From positions 1 through 6,828 of the forward strand of contig CANGML010000093.1 of the NCBI GenBank assembly GCA_947454585.1: DNA of 6,828 nucleotides, written 5' to 3'. The position numbers and the translations under genes were made by a program. Source of the stretch: Comamonadaceae bacterium (GTDB taxonomy: Bacteria; Pseudomonadota; Gammaproteobacteria; Burkholderiales; Burkholderiaceae_C). Below are positions 1 to 6,192 of the stretch, piece after piece. How positions within the stretch are numbered: the first letter of the stretch is position 1; every line of letters starts with the position of its first letter. Under the pieces are notes generated by a model. The model was given only the letters and a program-made list of their open reading frames with translations. It was not told the DNA's origin and made no database searches.

Positions 1-1900
1 CGACCGCAAACGCCTGAGCGCACTACTGCCCCAAGCCAAAGGCCACTTGCTTGAGCCCTGGGCGGCCTACTGGGAGTTGAGGTCGCGCTTGGACGAAGCC
101 TCACACCAAGAAGTGCGTAACTTTTTTGCACGCTACCCCTCGACCTACCAAGAAGATCGTTTGCGTAACGACTGGTTGCTGTTGCTAGGCCAACGGCGCG
201 ATTGGTCAACCCTGAGCGAAGAACATCAGCATTACCGCATGCGTGATGATCGCGAATTGCGTTGCTATTTTTTGACCGTTGAGCTGCTCGAAAAAGGACC
301 CCAAGCCAGCGCTGCGATTGCCGACGAAGTGCGCAAGAACTGGATGGGCATGCGCGAGGCTGACGACGGATGCACCCTAGCCGCTGACCGCTTGTACTTC
401 AACAAACAATTCACCGCGCTGGATATTTGGCGCAAAGCCCGGCTGATGGTCGAACACAACCGCCCACGCACGGCCCGCAATGCGGTACAAATCGTGGCAG
501 CGGATATCGCCAACACCGTGCCCGACGTCTACAACAACGCCGAGAAGTTTTTGGCCAAGCACATCGCTGCGCCCCAAAAAGTACGTCAAGAACTGGTGGT
601 GATGGCGCTCATCAAAGTGGCCACCACAGACGCGGACAAAGCCGACAAACTGATGCGCAACAAATGGCAGCCTTACCTGACCGCCGAAGAACGTCACTGG
701 GTGTGGGGCGTCATTGGTCGTCAATCCGCCATGCGTTTGGACAATGACGCACTGACCCACTTTGCCCGCGTTGCCCATGAAAAAGACTTGAACGACGACA
801 TGTTGGGCTGGAAAGTACGGGCCGCCTTGCGCGCTGGCAACACACCCAAATGGCCGGTGGTCGAGTCCAGCATTGCCGCCATGAGCGCTGACGCACGCAA
901 AGACCCGACTTGGGTGTATTGGCATGCACGCGCCTTGCTCGCGCGCAAGAAATCGACGCCGCAAGTTCAGCAAGAAGCCAATGCCATGCTCGAGAGCATC
1001 GCCGGTGTGCGCGGCTTTTATGAACAACTCGCGCTCGAGGAGCTGGGACGCAAAGTGACCCTACCCGCGAAACCCGCTGGCCTCAGCGCTGAAGAAATAG
1101 AGGGCGCACGACGCAACCCCTCTTTGCAGCGTGCCTTGTACGCCATAGGCATGGGTTTGCGCAGCGAGGGCGTGCGTGAATGGAACTACGCCACCAACCT
1201 CGTGGACGCCCAAGGCAAGGCCGGCATGATGAGCGACCGAGAGCTGCTGGCGGCAGCCCAACTGGCGTGCGACAACCAAGTGTGGGACCGCTGCATCAAC
1301 ACCAGCGAAAAAACACGACTCACCATCGACTTTGAGCAACGCTTTCCCATGCCGCACAAAGACGCTGTGATGGTGCGCACCAAAGCCATCAACTTAGACC
1401 CCGCTTATGTGTATGGCTTAATTCGCCAAGAAAGCCGCTTCATCACCGATGCACGCTCGGGCGTGGGTGCCTCCGGCTTGATGCAAGTGATGCCCGCTAC
1501 CGCCAAGTGGACGGCGCGCAAAATTGGCTTAACAGGCTTCACCCCCGATCAAATCAATGACCGCGACACCAACATCGCCATTGGTACCGGCTATTTGAAA
1601 TTGGTCCTCGACAGCTTTGAGGGTTCCATGCCCTTGGCCGCAGGCGCCTACAACGCGGGCCCTAGCCGCTCTCGTCGCTGGCGAGCCCCCAACGATGGCA
1701 CGGGTCCGGTCCTAGAGGGCGCCATCTGGGCCGAAAACGTGCCCTTCAACGAAACCCGCGACTATGTGAAAAAAGTGTTGTCCAACACCACCAATTACGC
1801 CGCCCTCATCACCGGCCAGCCTCAGTCGCTCAAAGCCAAGTTGGGTTTTGTCGGGCCACGCGACGCTTCAGCCCCTGCGGAAAACCTAGATCTTCCCTGA
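1..1900 (+). CDS. slt: Soluble lytic murein transglycosylase (Slt70 type), 5'-truncated
   Basis: The reading frame is already open at base 2 and runs to TGA at 1898-1900, so the true start and any signal peptide lie before the window; 632 codons are visible. The TTG at 47 is only an internal codon. The first three quarters are helical and rich in Ala, Arg and Leu, as in the superhelical U/L domains of Slt70. The C-terminal quarter is the lysozyme-like SLT domain: the catalytic glutamate lies in RQESRF (Glu codon 1430-1432), followed by GLMQVMP (1475-1495) and AYNAGP (1646-1663). The family cleaves the MurNAc-GlcNAc bond of peptidoglycan in the periplasm and leaves 1,6-anhydro-MurNAc ends, for wall turnover and for opening the wall to envelope machines. 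Visible length is close to mature E. coli Slt70 (about 618 residues). The family call is secure; the assignment to slt rather than a paralogue is less so. Confidence 0.95.
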   Translation, partial: DRKRLSALLPQAKGHLLEPWAAYWELRSRLDEASHQEVRNFFARYPSTYQEDRLRNDWLLLLGQRRDWSTLSEEHQHYRMRDDRELRCYFLTVELLEKGPQASAAIADEVRKNWMGMREADDGCTLAADRLYFNKQFTALDIWRKARLMVEHNRPRTARNAVQIVAADIANTVPDVYNNAEKFLAKHIAAPQKVRQELVVMALIKVATTDADKADKLMRNKWQPYLTAEERHWVWGVIGRQSAMRLDNDALTHFARVAHEKDLNDDMLGWKVRAALRAGNTPKWPVVESSIAAMSADARKDPTWVYWHARALLARKKSTPQVQQEANAMLESIAGVRGFYEQLALEELGRKVTLPAKPAGLSAEEIEGARRNPSLQRALYAIGMGLRSEGVREWNYATNLVDAQGKAGMMSDRELLAAAQLACDNQVWDRCINTSEKTRLTIDFEQRFPMPHKDAVMVRTKAINLDPAYVYGLIRQESRFITDARSGVGASGLMQVMPATAKWTARKIGLTGFTPDQINDRDTNIAIGTGYLKLVLDSFEGSMPLAAGAYNAGPSRSRRWRAPNDGTGPVLEGAIWAENVPFNETRDYVKKVLSNTTNYAALITGQPQSLKAKLGFVGPRDASAPAENLDLP

Positions 1901-2926
1901 ACGTCGCATCAAAGACTGAGCGACAGCCACAGAGATAAGGTCTTGTTGCAGCAACACTTGCAAGTGCTGATCCAGCGTTTGCATGCCTTGCGATTGACCA
2001 GTTTGGATCACGGAATACATTTGCGCCACCTTGGCCTCGCGGATGAGATGGCGAATCGCGGGTGTCGCCACCATCACTTCATAGGCAGCCACACGCCCCA
2101 GGCCATCATGTCGCGGGCAAAGGGTTTGAGAAATGACAGCAAGCAAGGACTCCGACAGCATGGTGCGCACCATGTTTTTTTCGTCGCCCGCAAACACATC
2201 CACCAAACGATCCACCGTTTGAGCGGCACTCGAGGTGTGCACGGTGGCCAGCACCAAATGCCCTGTTTCTGCAGCGGTCAAGGCCAGTCGTATGGTTTCT
2301 AAGTCACGCAGCTCGCCAACCAACACCACGTCGGGGTCTTCGCGCAACGCCGAACGCAGGGCGTTGGCAAAGCTGTGCGTGTGCGTGCCAACTTCACGTT
2401 GATTCACCAAACCACGTTGGGGCATATGGACAAACTCCAACGGGTCCTCCACGGTCAAGATATGGCCACCGATATGGGTATTGATGTGGTCCACCATGGC
2501 CGCCAACGTGGTGGATTTGCCCGAGCCCGTTGGCCCAGTCACCAAGATCAAGCCGCGCGACTGCGCCAGCAAATCTGTCACGATGGCCGGCGCATGAATG
2601 TCTGACAAGCTGGGGATGTGAGCAGGGATCACGCGGATGACGGCCGCCACACCACGCGTTTGATGAAACGCATTCACCCGAAAGCGCCCAAGCTGCGGGA
2701 TTTCTAACGAGAAGTCAATGTCTAGCGCTTGCGCATATTGTGCGTACAAAGTTTCGCTCATCACGCTACGCAGCATCTCTTGGATCGCCTCGCCATCCAA
2801 TACCTCTGCGGGCATGCGATGCATCTCGCCGTGTAAACGCATCAGAGGTGGCATGCCTGTGGAGAGATGTAAGTCTGACGCCTGACTGTCGACACAAGCC
2901 GCCAACCATTGATGCAATTGATTCAT
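1886..2926 (-). CDS. pilT: PilT-family type IV pilus retraction ATPase
   Basis: This 346-residue protein matches PilT over its full length (usual size about 344). The N-terminal PAS-like domain carries ASDLHLS (residues 16-22). The RecA-like motor has Walker A GPTGSGKST (131-139), an Asp box TVEDPLEFVH (158-167), Walker B DVVLVGE (199-205) and a His box spanning H223 to H230. All nucleotide-binding residues look intact. PilT hexamers at the inner-membrane base of the pilus hydrolyse ATP to depolymerise pilin, which drives twitching, adhesion and DNA uptake. The C-terminal retraction motif, usually AIRNLIRE, reads AIRHLIRE (290-297). Burkholderiales usually carry pilT beside pilU. Here neither pilU nor another pilus gene is adjacent, so this may be a second PilT-like copy. 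The start is ATG at 2924-2926, with a GAGGA ribosome binding site just upstream. The stop lies inside the end of the convergent slt gene. Confidence 0.93.
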   Translation of the reverse strand: MNQLHQWLAACVDSQASDLHLSTGMPPLMRLHGEMHRMPAEVLDGEAIQEMLRSVMSETLYAQYAQALDIDFSLEIPQLGRFRVNAFHQTRGVAAVIRVIPAHIPSLSDIHAPAIVTDLLAQSRGLILVTGPTGSGKSTTLAAMVDHINTHIGGHILTVEDPLEFVHMPQRGLVNQREVGTHTHSFANALRSALREDPDVVLVGELRDLETIRLALTAAETGHLVLATVHTSSAAQTVDRLVDVFAGDEKNMVRTMLSESLLAVISQTLCPRHDGLGRVAAYEVMVATPAIRHLIREAKVAQMYSVIQTGQSQGMQTLDQHLQVLLQQDLISVAVAQSLMRRSGKI

Positions 2927-2928
2927 GA

Positions 2929-2983
2929 CGTCCTCGTGGTTTCAAAAAAATTATTTTGAAATGCGTATCCGTCCACGAGGACG
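2929..2983. repeat. Nested inverted repeat upstream of pilT
   Basis: The outer arms CGTCCTCGTGG (2929-2939) and CCACGAGGACG (2973-2983) are perfect 11-base reverse complements. A second inverted repeat sits inside: TTTCAAAA (2940-2947) and TTTTGAAA (2954-2961), directly abutting the left outer arm. The right outer arm can also fold on itself as CGTCC-acga-GGACG (2970-2983). In a minus-strand transcript the left arm contains the pilT ribosome binding site. The pairing is seen directly; any regulatory role as an mRNA switch or a DNA operator is inference. Confidence 0.6.
2931..2936 (-). promoter_or_regulatory. Ribosome binding site of pilT
   Basis: On the minus strand, CGAGGA precedes the ATG at 2924-2926 with a four-base gap, which supports this start. 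The same bases form part of one arm of an 11-base inverted repeat, so the site could be hidden in RNA structure. Confidence 0.6.
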
Positions 2984-3004
2984 CTCAGAGGTTGGTAATA
3001 ATTT

Positions 3005-3023
3005 GTGTGGAGCCCCTCCACGC
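3005..3023 (-). terminator. Weak candidate terminator hairpin after feoB
   Basis: About 20 bases past the feoB stop, GTGGAG (3007-3012) and CTCCAC (3016-3021) form a 6-base stem around three bases. On the minus strand the stem is followed by ACAAATTATTA, which is AT-rich but not a proper U tract. It may be a weak terminator or a 3'-end stabilising hairpin between feoB and pilT. Confidence 0.3.
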
Positions 3024-3039
3024 ATGCCATCCGAACGGG

Positions 3040-4944
3040 TTACCAGCCCATCCCCAGTGCCGTTCGGTAGACGATGAAAGAGGACAGATAGGCCAAAGCA
3101 AAGAGGTAAGCCGCCGTGATCAAAGGCAGTTTCCATCCGCCCGTTTCGCGTTTGATCACGGCCAAGGTGGACAGGCATTGCGGCGCAAAGACAAACCAAG
3201 CCAACAAAGACAGCGCCGTGGCGATCGACCATTGCTGTGCAATGAGTGGCGTGAGCAACTCTGCCGTGTGTTCGCCCGTGGATGACAGGGCGTACACCGT
3301 CCCCAGTGCACTGACCACCACCTCGCGCGCCGCCATGCCAGGCACCAAAGCCAAGCTGATCTGCCAGTTAAAGCCAATCGGCGCAAACACCACAGCCAAG
3401 GCATGGCCTAACCAACCGGCGGCACTGTACTCAATCGCCGGCAAGGTCGCGTCAGCGGGTGGCGCAGGGAAGCTGGCCAGAAACCACAGCGCAATGGTCA
3501 ACACCAAAATGATGCCACCGACACGGCGCATGAAAATCTTCACCCGTTGCCACAAACCAATGACGAGGTTGCGCACGGTAGGCCAGTGGTAACTGGGCAA
3601 CTCCATCATCAAGGGACGGATGCATTGACCGCTTTGGGTGAGCACCTTCAGCACCCACGCCACCGCCATGGCACCCAAGATGCCCGCCAGATACAGCGCG
3701 AACATCACCAAGCCTTGCAACTCAATACCGCCCCAGACTTGAGTTGGCGGAATAAAGGCAGAGATCAACAGGGTGTAGACCGGCAAGCGTGCCGAACACG
3801 TCATCAAGGGCGCGATCATGATGGTCACCAGTCTGTCTCGCGTGTTGGTGATGGTGCGTGCGGCCATGATGCCTGGAATGGCACAGGCAAAGCTCGAGAG
3901 CAGCGGGATGAACGAGCGGCCAGACAAGCCCACCGAGCCCATGAGGCGGTCCAGCAAAAACGCAGCGCGCGGCAAATAGCCCGACTCTTCCAGCATCAAG
4001 ATGAAGAAAAACAAAATCAGAATTTGCGGCAAGAAAACCACCACGCCCCCCGCGCCTGCAATCACGCCGTCGATCAACAGGCTGCGCCACCAGACATCGG
4101 GCAAGTAATCGCGGGCTATATCTGCCGTCCACTCCGTCGTGCCTTTGATCATGTCCATCGGCGCGGTGGCCCAGCTAAATACCGCTTGGAAAATCAAAAA
4201 CAACACGACCATCAAAATGAGGGGGCCGACCCAGGGGTGGAGTAACACGCGATCCAATCGATCGCTGCGTTCATCGGGCACCAGCTGGTCCAAATTCAAT
4301 CGCTGCAAGATGCCTTGCACCGCCTCATGATCGGCCAAGGTGCGCGAATCCTCATCTTGTGCGGAGGCCAAGTTGTCAAACTCAAGCGGCGGACGTTCGC
4401 GCCAACGCGCCTCAGTCAGCCAATCGCGCAAGGCTTGATCACCCCCCGCTTTGACGCCGACCGTTGTCACCACGGGCAAACCCAGCTCGGCAGACAGCGC
4501 TTTTGCATTGATCTTCAGTCCACGGCTTTCAGCGACATCCGACATGTTGAGCACGACCACGGCAGGGAGCTTCAAACGTTTGACCGCGAGCACCAAGCGC
4601 AAGTTGCGGCGCAGATTGGTGGCATCCACCACGCAGACCACCACGTCGGGGCGCTTTTCGCCCTCGGCGCGTCCCGCAAGCACGTCGCAAGTCACGCGCT
4701 CGTCTTGCGAGCGCGGATACAGGCTGTAGGTGCCGGGTAAATCCAACAAACGCAGCGACTTTCCATTGGCCAGCGCCACGCGTCCCTCTTTGCGCTCCAC
4801 GGTCACGCCCGCGTAGTTCGCCACCTTTTGATGACTGCCGGTCAACAAATTGAACAAGGCTGTTTTGCCGCAGTTGGGGTTGCCCACCAAGGCGGCCAAG
4901 GGGCCCGTGGGATGCAGATGCACTTGGACTTCACGCATGGTCAT
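3040..4944 (-). CDS. feoB: Ferrous iron transporter FeoB
   Basis: FeoB is the inner-membrane Fe(II) transporter with a cytoplasmic GTPase domain. With the ATG at 4942-4944 it has 634 residues. The G domain shows G1 GNPNCGKT (21-28), G2 Thr48 in GVTVE, G3 DLPG (68-71) and G4 NMSD (133-136). A helical linker follows, then a polytopic membrane region from about residue 238. The two gate motifs contain Cys354 in FACAIPG and Cys383 in TCSARLPVY; their 29-residue spacing equals that of Cys403 and Cys432 in E. coli FeoB. Cys590 lies in FAPQCLSTL. It is shorter than E. coli FeoB (773 residues), as in many betaproteobacteria. An in-frame ATG at 4936-4938 is an equally good start. Either start overlaps the end of feoA, implying translational coupling. 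No feoC follows. Likely repressed by Fur through the operon promoter near 6001-6029. Confidence 0.96.
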   Translation of the reverse strand: MTMREVQVHLHPTGPLAALVGNPNCGKTALFNLLTGSHQKVANYAGVTVERKEGRVALANGKSLRLLDLPGTYSLYPRSQDERVTCDVLAGRAEGEKRPDVVVCVVDATNLRRNLRLVLAVKRLKLPAVVVLNMSDVAESRGLKINAKALSAELGLPVVTTVGVKAGGDQALRDWLTEARWRERPPLEFDNLASAQDEDSRTLADHEAVQGILQRLNLDQLVPDERSDRLDRVLLHPWVGPLILMVVLFLIFQAVFSWATAPMDMIKGTTEWTADIARDYLPDVWWRSLLIDGVIAGAGGVVVFLPQILILFFFILMLEESGYLPRAAFLLDRLMGSVGLSGRSFIPLLSSFACAIPGIMAARTITNTRDRLVTIMIAPLMTCSARLPVYTLLISAFIPPTQVWGGIELQGLVMFALYLAGILGAMAVAWVLKVLTQSGQCIRPLMMELPSYHWPTVRNLVIGLWQRVKIFMRRVGGIILVLTIALWFLASFPAPPADATLPAIEYSAAGWLGHALAVVFAPIGFNWQISLALVPGMAAREVVVSALGTVYALSSTGEHTAELLTPLIAQQWSIATALSLLAWFVFAPQCLSTLAVIKRETGGWKLPLITAAYLFALAYLSSFIVYRTALGMGW

Positions 4945-5182
4945 CTTTCGGCGCCAACTCGATGCACACCGCTTCATCTTTGCGCAGGGCAAACGTGGAC
5001 ATGCCCACCCTCACCACCAGCGGGTCACCACCCGGGAAGCCATGCGCTAAGACGGACACCCATTCGCCCGGCAGAAATCCGATTTCCTCCAATTGGCTTG
5101 CGCGCTCCGGCGCCGCCGCAGACGGCTTGATTTGGCGCACACGCCACATCGTGTGCAAAGGGGCTTGTGCAAGATTCATCAT
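4931..5182 (-). CDS. feoA: Ferrous iron transport accessory protein FeoA
   Basis: This 83-residue cytoplasmic protein has the FeoA SH3-like fold pattern. The core ERASQLEEIGFLPGEWVSVL is followed by GGDPLVVRV and ALRKDEAVCIEL, matching the family's Leu-Gly-Phe-x-x-Gly and Gly-Asp-Pro signatures and usual size of 75-85 residues. FeoA is thought to bind or regulate FeoB and is needed for Fe(II) uptake in several bacteria, though its exact mechanism is unsettled. Two ATG codons are adjacent at 5177-5182 and I took the first; the upstream sequence has only a weak purine-rich site. The gene starts 15 bases after the preceding gene stops. Its TGA (4931-4933) lies inside the start of feoB, an overlap of 14 or 8 bases depending on the feoB start. 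The three genes therefore form one transcription unit. Confidence 0.93.
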   Translation of the reverse strand: MMNLAQAPLHTMWRVRQIKPSAAAPERASQLEEIGFLPGEWVSVLAHGFPGGDPLVVRVGMSTFALRKDEAVCIELAPKDDHA

Positions 5183-5197
5183 GAATGGCCCATCACA

Positions 5198-5968
5198 TCA
5201 GAAGGGGTAGTCAATGATGGCCTTCACCGTCCATGTGTCTGTGACCGAGGTCAAACCTTTGCCAATGCCAAAGTTGAAATTAAACGGCTGACCCTCGTAG
5301 TCCATCACCAAGAAGGCTGATTTTTCTTGCAGCCCACCAGGTAACACGTTGTTCAAGTAACCCCGACCGTTGTAGTACTCGAAGCCAAGCGCCACCGAAT
5401 CTGATACTTTGCGAGAGGCTTTGGTGGCCAAGGTGAAGTCTGGCGAACCGTGGGTGTAGCCGGGGGACAAATCCCAACCAAAGATGGGGTTGACCGCCAA
5501 CAGCCACGTATCGTCCTTCCAACCCAGAATGGTCCGCAACTCCATAGACCGCGCTGATTCAGAAAAGCGTGGCTTGACTTGCCCCACTTCCACATTCAAA
5601 CCACTGAACCATCCGTTGTGGGTGTGCGGCTGAACAGGCAACCACTTGAAGCGCAGCTTGGCGCCTGCTGCATAAAAGGTGCCGTCGTCGCTGCGCACGG
5701 TCGGGATGTAGATGCCCACATCCATGGTGGGCGTCAGGCCTAGTGAGATTTCTGGGGTTACCCGTAAACCATGGTGATTCATCAGCTCGCCCGCGTAACC
5801 CGGTGTCCTGATGCCCTTGGGCGTGGTGTTCACATGAATTTCCATGCCCACTTCACCCGGTTGATTGATGTCATCGGTGTAGACCTGAATTTCATCCAAC
5901 AAAGAGGCATGGGCAGACGACACGCACATCAAGGCTAACCAGAAAGCACTGCGAACTAAATTTTTCAT
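5198..5968 (-). CDS. Putative outer-membrane beta-barrel protein, first gene of the feo operon
   Basis: I cannot name this family with certainty. The 256-residue product begins with a Sec-type signal peptide (residues 1-21, cleavage after AHA), leaving about 235 mature residues. Alternating polar and hydrophobic stretches such as LGLTPTMDVGIYIP and AKLRFKWLP, many Gly and aromatic residues, and a terminal Phe (IDYPF) fit a small outer-membrane beta-barrel of perhaps 10-12 strands. There is no room for a TonB-dependent plug, so it is not a siderophore receptor. It precedes feoA by 15 bases and sits directly behind the Fur-like promoter, so a role in iron acquisition or in the outer membrane's response to iron shortage is a reasonable inference. 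The ATG at 5966-5968 is chosen because it leads straight into the signal peptide; an upstream ATG at 6001 falls inside the promoter -10 element. The ribosome binding site is weak. A general porin-like or transporter-like barrel is the alternative. Confidence 0.8.
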   Translation of the reverse strand: MKNLVRSAFWLALMCVSSAHASLLDEIQVYTDDINQPGEVGMEIHVNTTPKGIRTPGYAGELMNHHGLRVTPEISLGLTPTMDVGIYIPTVRSDDGTFYAAGAKLRFKWLPVQPHTHNGWFSGLNVEVGQVKPRFSESARSMELRTILGWKDDTWLLAVNPIFGWDLSPGYTHGSPDFTLATKASRKVSDSVALGFEYYNGRGYLNNVLPGGLQEKSAFLVMDYEGQPFNFNFGIGKGLTSVTDTWTVKAIIDYPF

Positions 5969-6000
5969 GAGGACATCAAGCCATATATAAAGACAACTCA

Positions 6001-6029
6001 ATTATATTGAGAATCACTCTCATTTGCAA
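6001..6029 (-). promoter_or_regulatory. Sigma-70 promoter of the feo operon
   Basis: On the minus strand, -35 TTGCAA (6024-6029, 4 of 6 consensus bases) and a perfect -10 TATAAT (6001-6006) are separated by exactly 17 bases. Transcription should begin near 5993-5995, giving a leader of about 26 bases before the ATG at 5968. The spacer is almost entirely a Fur-like palindrome. Confidence 0.8.
6006..6024. promoter_or_regulatory. Fur box in the feo promoter
   Basis: The 19-base site ATTGAGAATCACTCTCATT is a near palindrome centred on 6015, with 7 of 9 base pairs symmetric. Its core TGAGAATCACTCTCA matches the 7-1-7 Fur consensus TGATAATnATTATCA at 11 of 14 positions. It occupies the spacer between -35 and -10, so bound Fe(II)-Fur would block RNA polymerase. 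Placement ahead of feoAB makes Fur the obvious regulator. Confidence 0.8.
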
Positions 6030-6057
6030 TGCAATTTTTAGAATATCCCCCAACGGA

Positions 6058-6085
6058 CTTGAAATCTCCGAACTTGTCCTAAAAT
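6058..6085 (+). promoter_or_regulatory. groESL promoter, heat-shock-like
   Basis: CTTGAAA (6058-6064) fits the RpoH (sigma-32) -35 element. CCTAAAAT (6078-6085) lies 13 bases on, where the sigma-32 -10 element (CCCCATnT in E. coli) is expected. The same bases also read as a housekeeping promoter, TTGAAA and TAAAAT with a 15-base spacer, which is short. Both readings start transcription around the left arm of CIRCE. Which sigma factor is used cannot be told from sequence alone. Confidence 0.6.
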
Positions 6086-6111
6086 TAGCACTCAATGGCA
6101 GGGAGTGCTAA
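6085..6111. promoter_or_regulatory. CIRCE operator (HrcA binding site)
   Basis: TTAGCACTC (6085-6093) and GAGTGCTAA (6103-6111) flank nine bases. This is an exact match to the CIRCE consensus, the operator of the heat-shock repressor HrcA. It overlaps the -10 edge and probable start point of the groESL promoter, so HrcA would block initiation until heat or unfolded protein titrates GroEL away from HrcA. Confidence 0.97.
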
Positions 6112-6134
6112 CAGCACCTTGCCAGTGGCTAATC

Positions 6135-6168
6135 AGCGTCCACCCCCGTGGGCGCTTTGCTTTCTAAC
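6135..6168 (+). terminator. Terminator-like hairpin in the groES leader
   Basis: AGCGTCCAC (6135-6143) pairs with GTGGGCGCT (6148-6156) in a 9-base GC-rich stem with one G-U pair and a CCCC loop, followed by the U-rich TTTGCTTTCT. It lies between CIRCE and the groES ribosome binding site, so it is transcribed in the leader. It could be an attenuator, a structure protecting the mRNA 5' end, or a barrier to upstream readthrough. The structure is read directly; the function is inferred. Confidence 0.5.
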
Positions 6169-6183
6169 CCCTAGTTCCTATTT

Positions 6184-6187
6184 GGAG
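6184..6187 (+). promoter_or_regulatory. Ribosome binding site of groES
   Basis: GGAG lies five bases before the ATG at 6193-6195 and fixes the groES start. Confidence 0.8.
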
Positions 6188-6192
6188 ATGCA

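Noticed and set aside
47..49. TTG as the start of the slt gene
   Set aside because: The frame is open back to the window edge with slt-like sequence, and no signal peptide follows this TTG, so the real start is outside the window.
377..1027. 216-codon open frame on the minus strand inside slt
   Set aside because: It lies wholly antisense to a clear slt coding frame. Its product is His/Val/Phe-rich with no recognisable domain, and it is best explained as a codon-bias shadow.
1955..1966. Perfect 12-base palindrome CACTTGCAAGTG
   Set aside because: It sits within the pilT coding region and has no adjoining U tract; a palindrome of this size is plausible by chance and codon use.
3547..4245. 232-codon open frame on the plus strand inside feoB
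   Set aside because: It is antisense to the conserved FeoB membrane region. Its translation is rich in His, Gln and Arg with low-complexity character, as expected from a reverse-frame shadow.
4945..4992. Longer feoB N-terminus starting at 4992
   Set aside because: It would overlap feoA by over 60 bases and adds 16 residues (MPCAKMKRC...) unlike any FeoB start; the ATG at 4944 or 4938 begins just before the G1 motif as usual.
5969..6001. Longer start for the barrel gene at 6001
   Set aside because: That ATG lies in the -10 element and upstream of the predicted transcription start; it would also place 11 residues ahead of a well-formed signal peptide.
6159..6174. Possible second sigma-32 -10 element (CCCCTAG) close to groES
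   Set aside because: No CTTGAA-like -35 element is found 11-17 bases upstream, and the promoter ahead of CIRCE is a much better fit.
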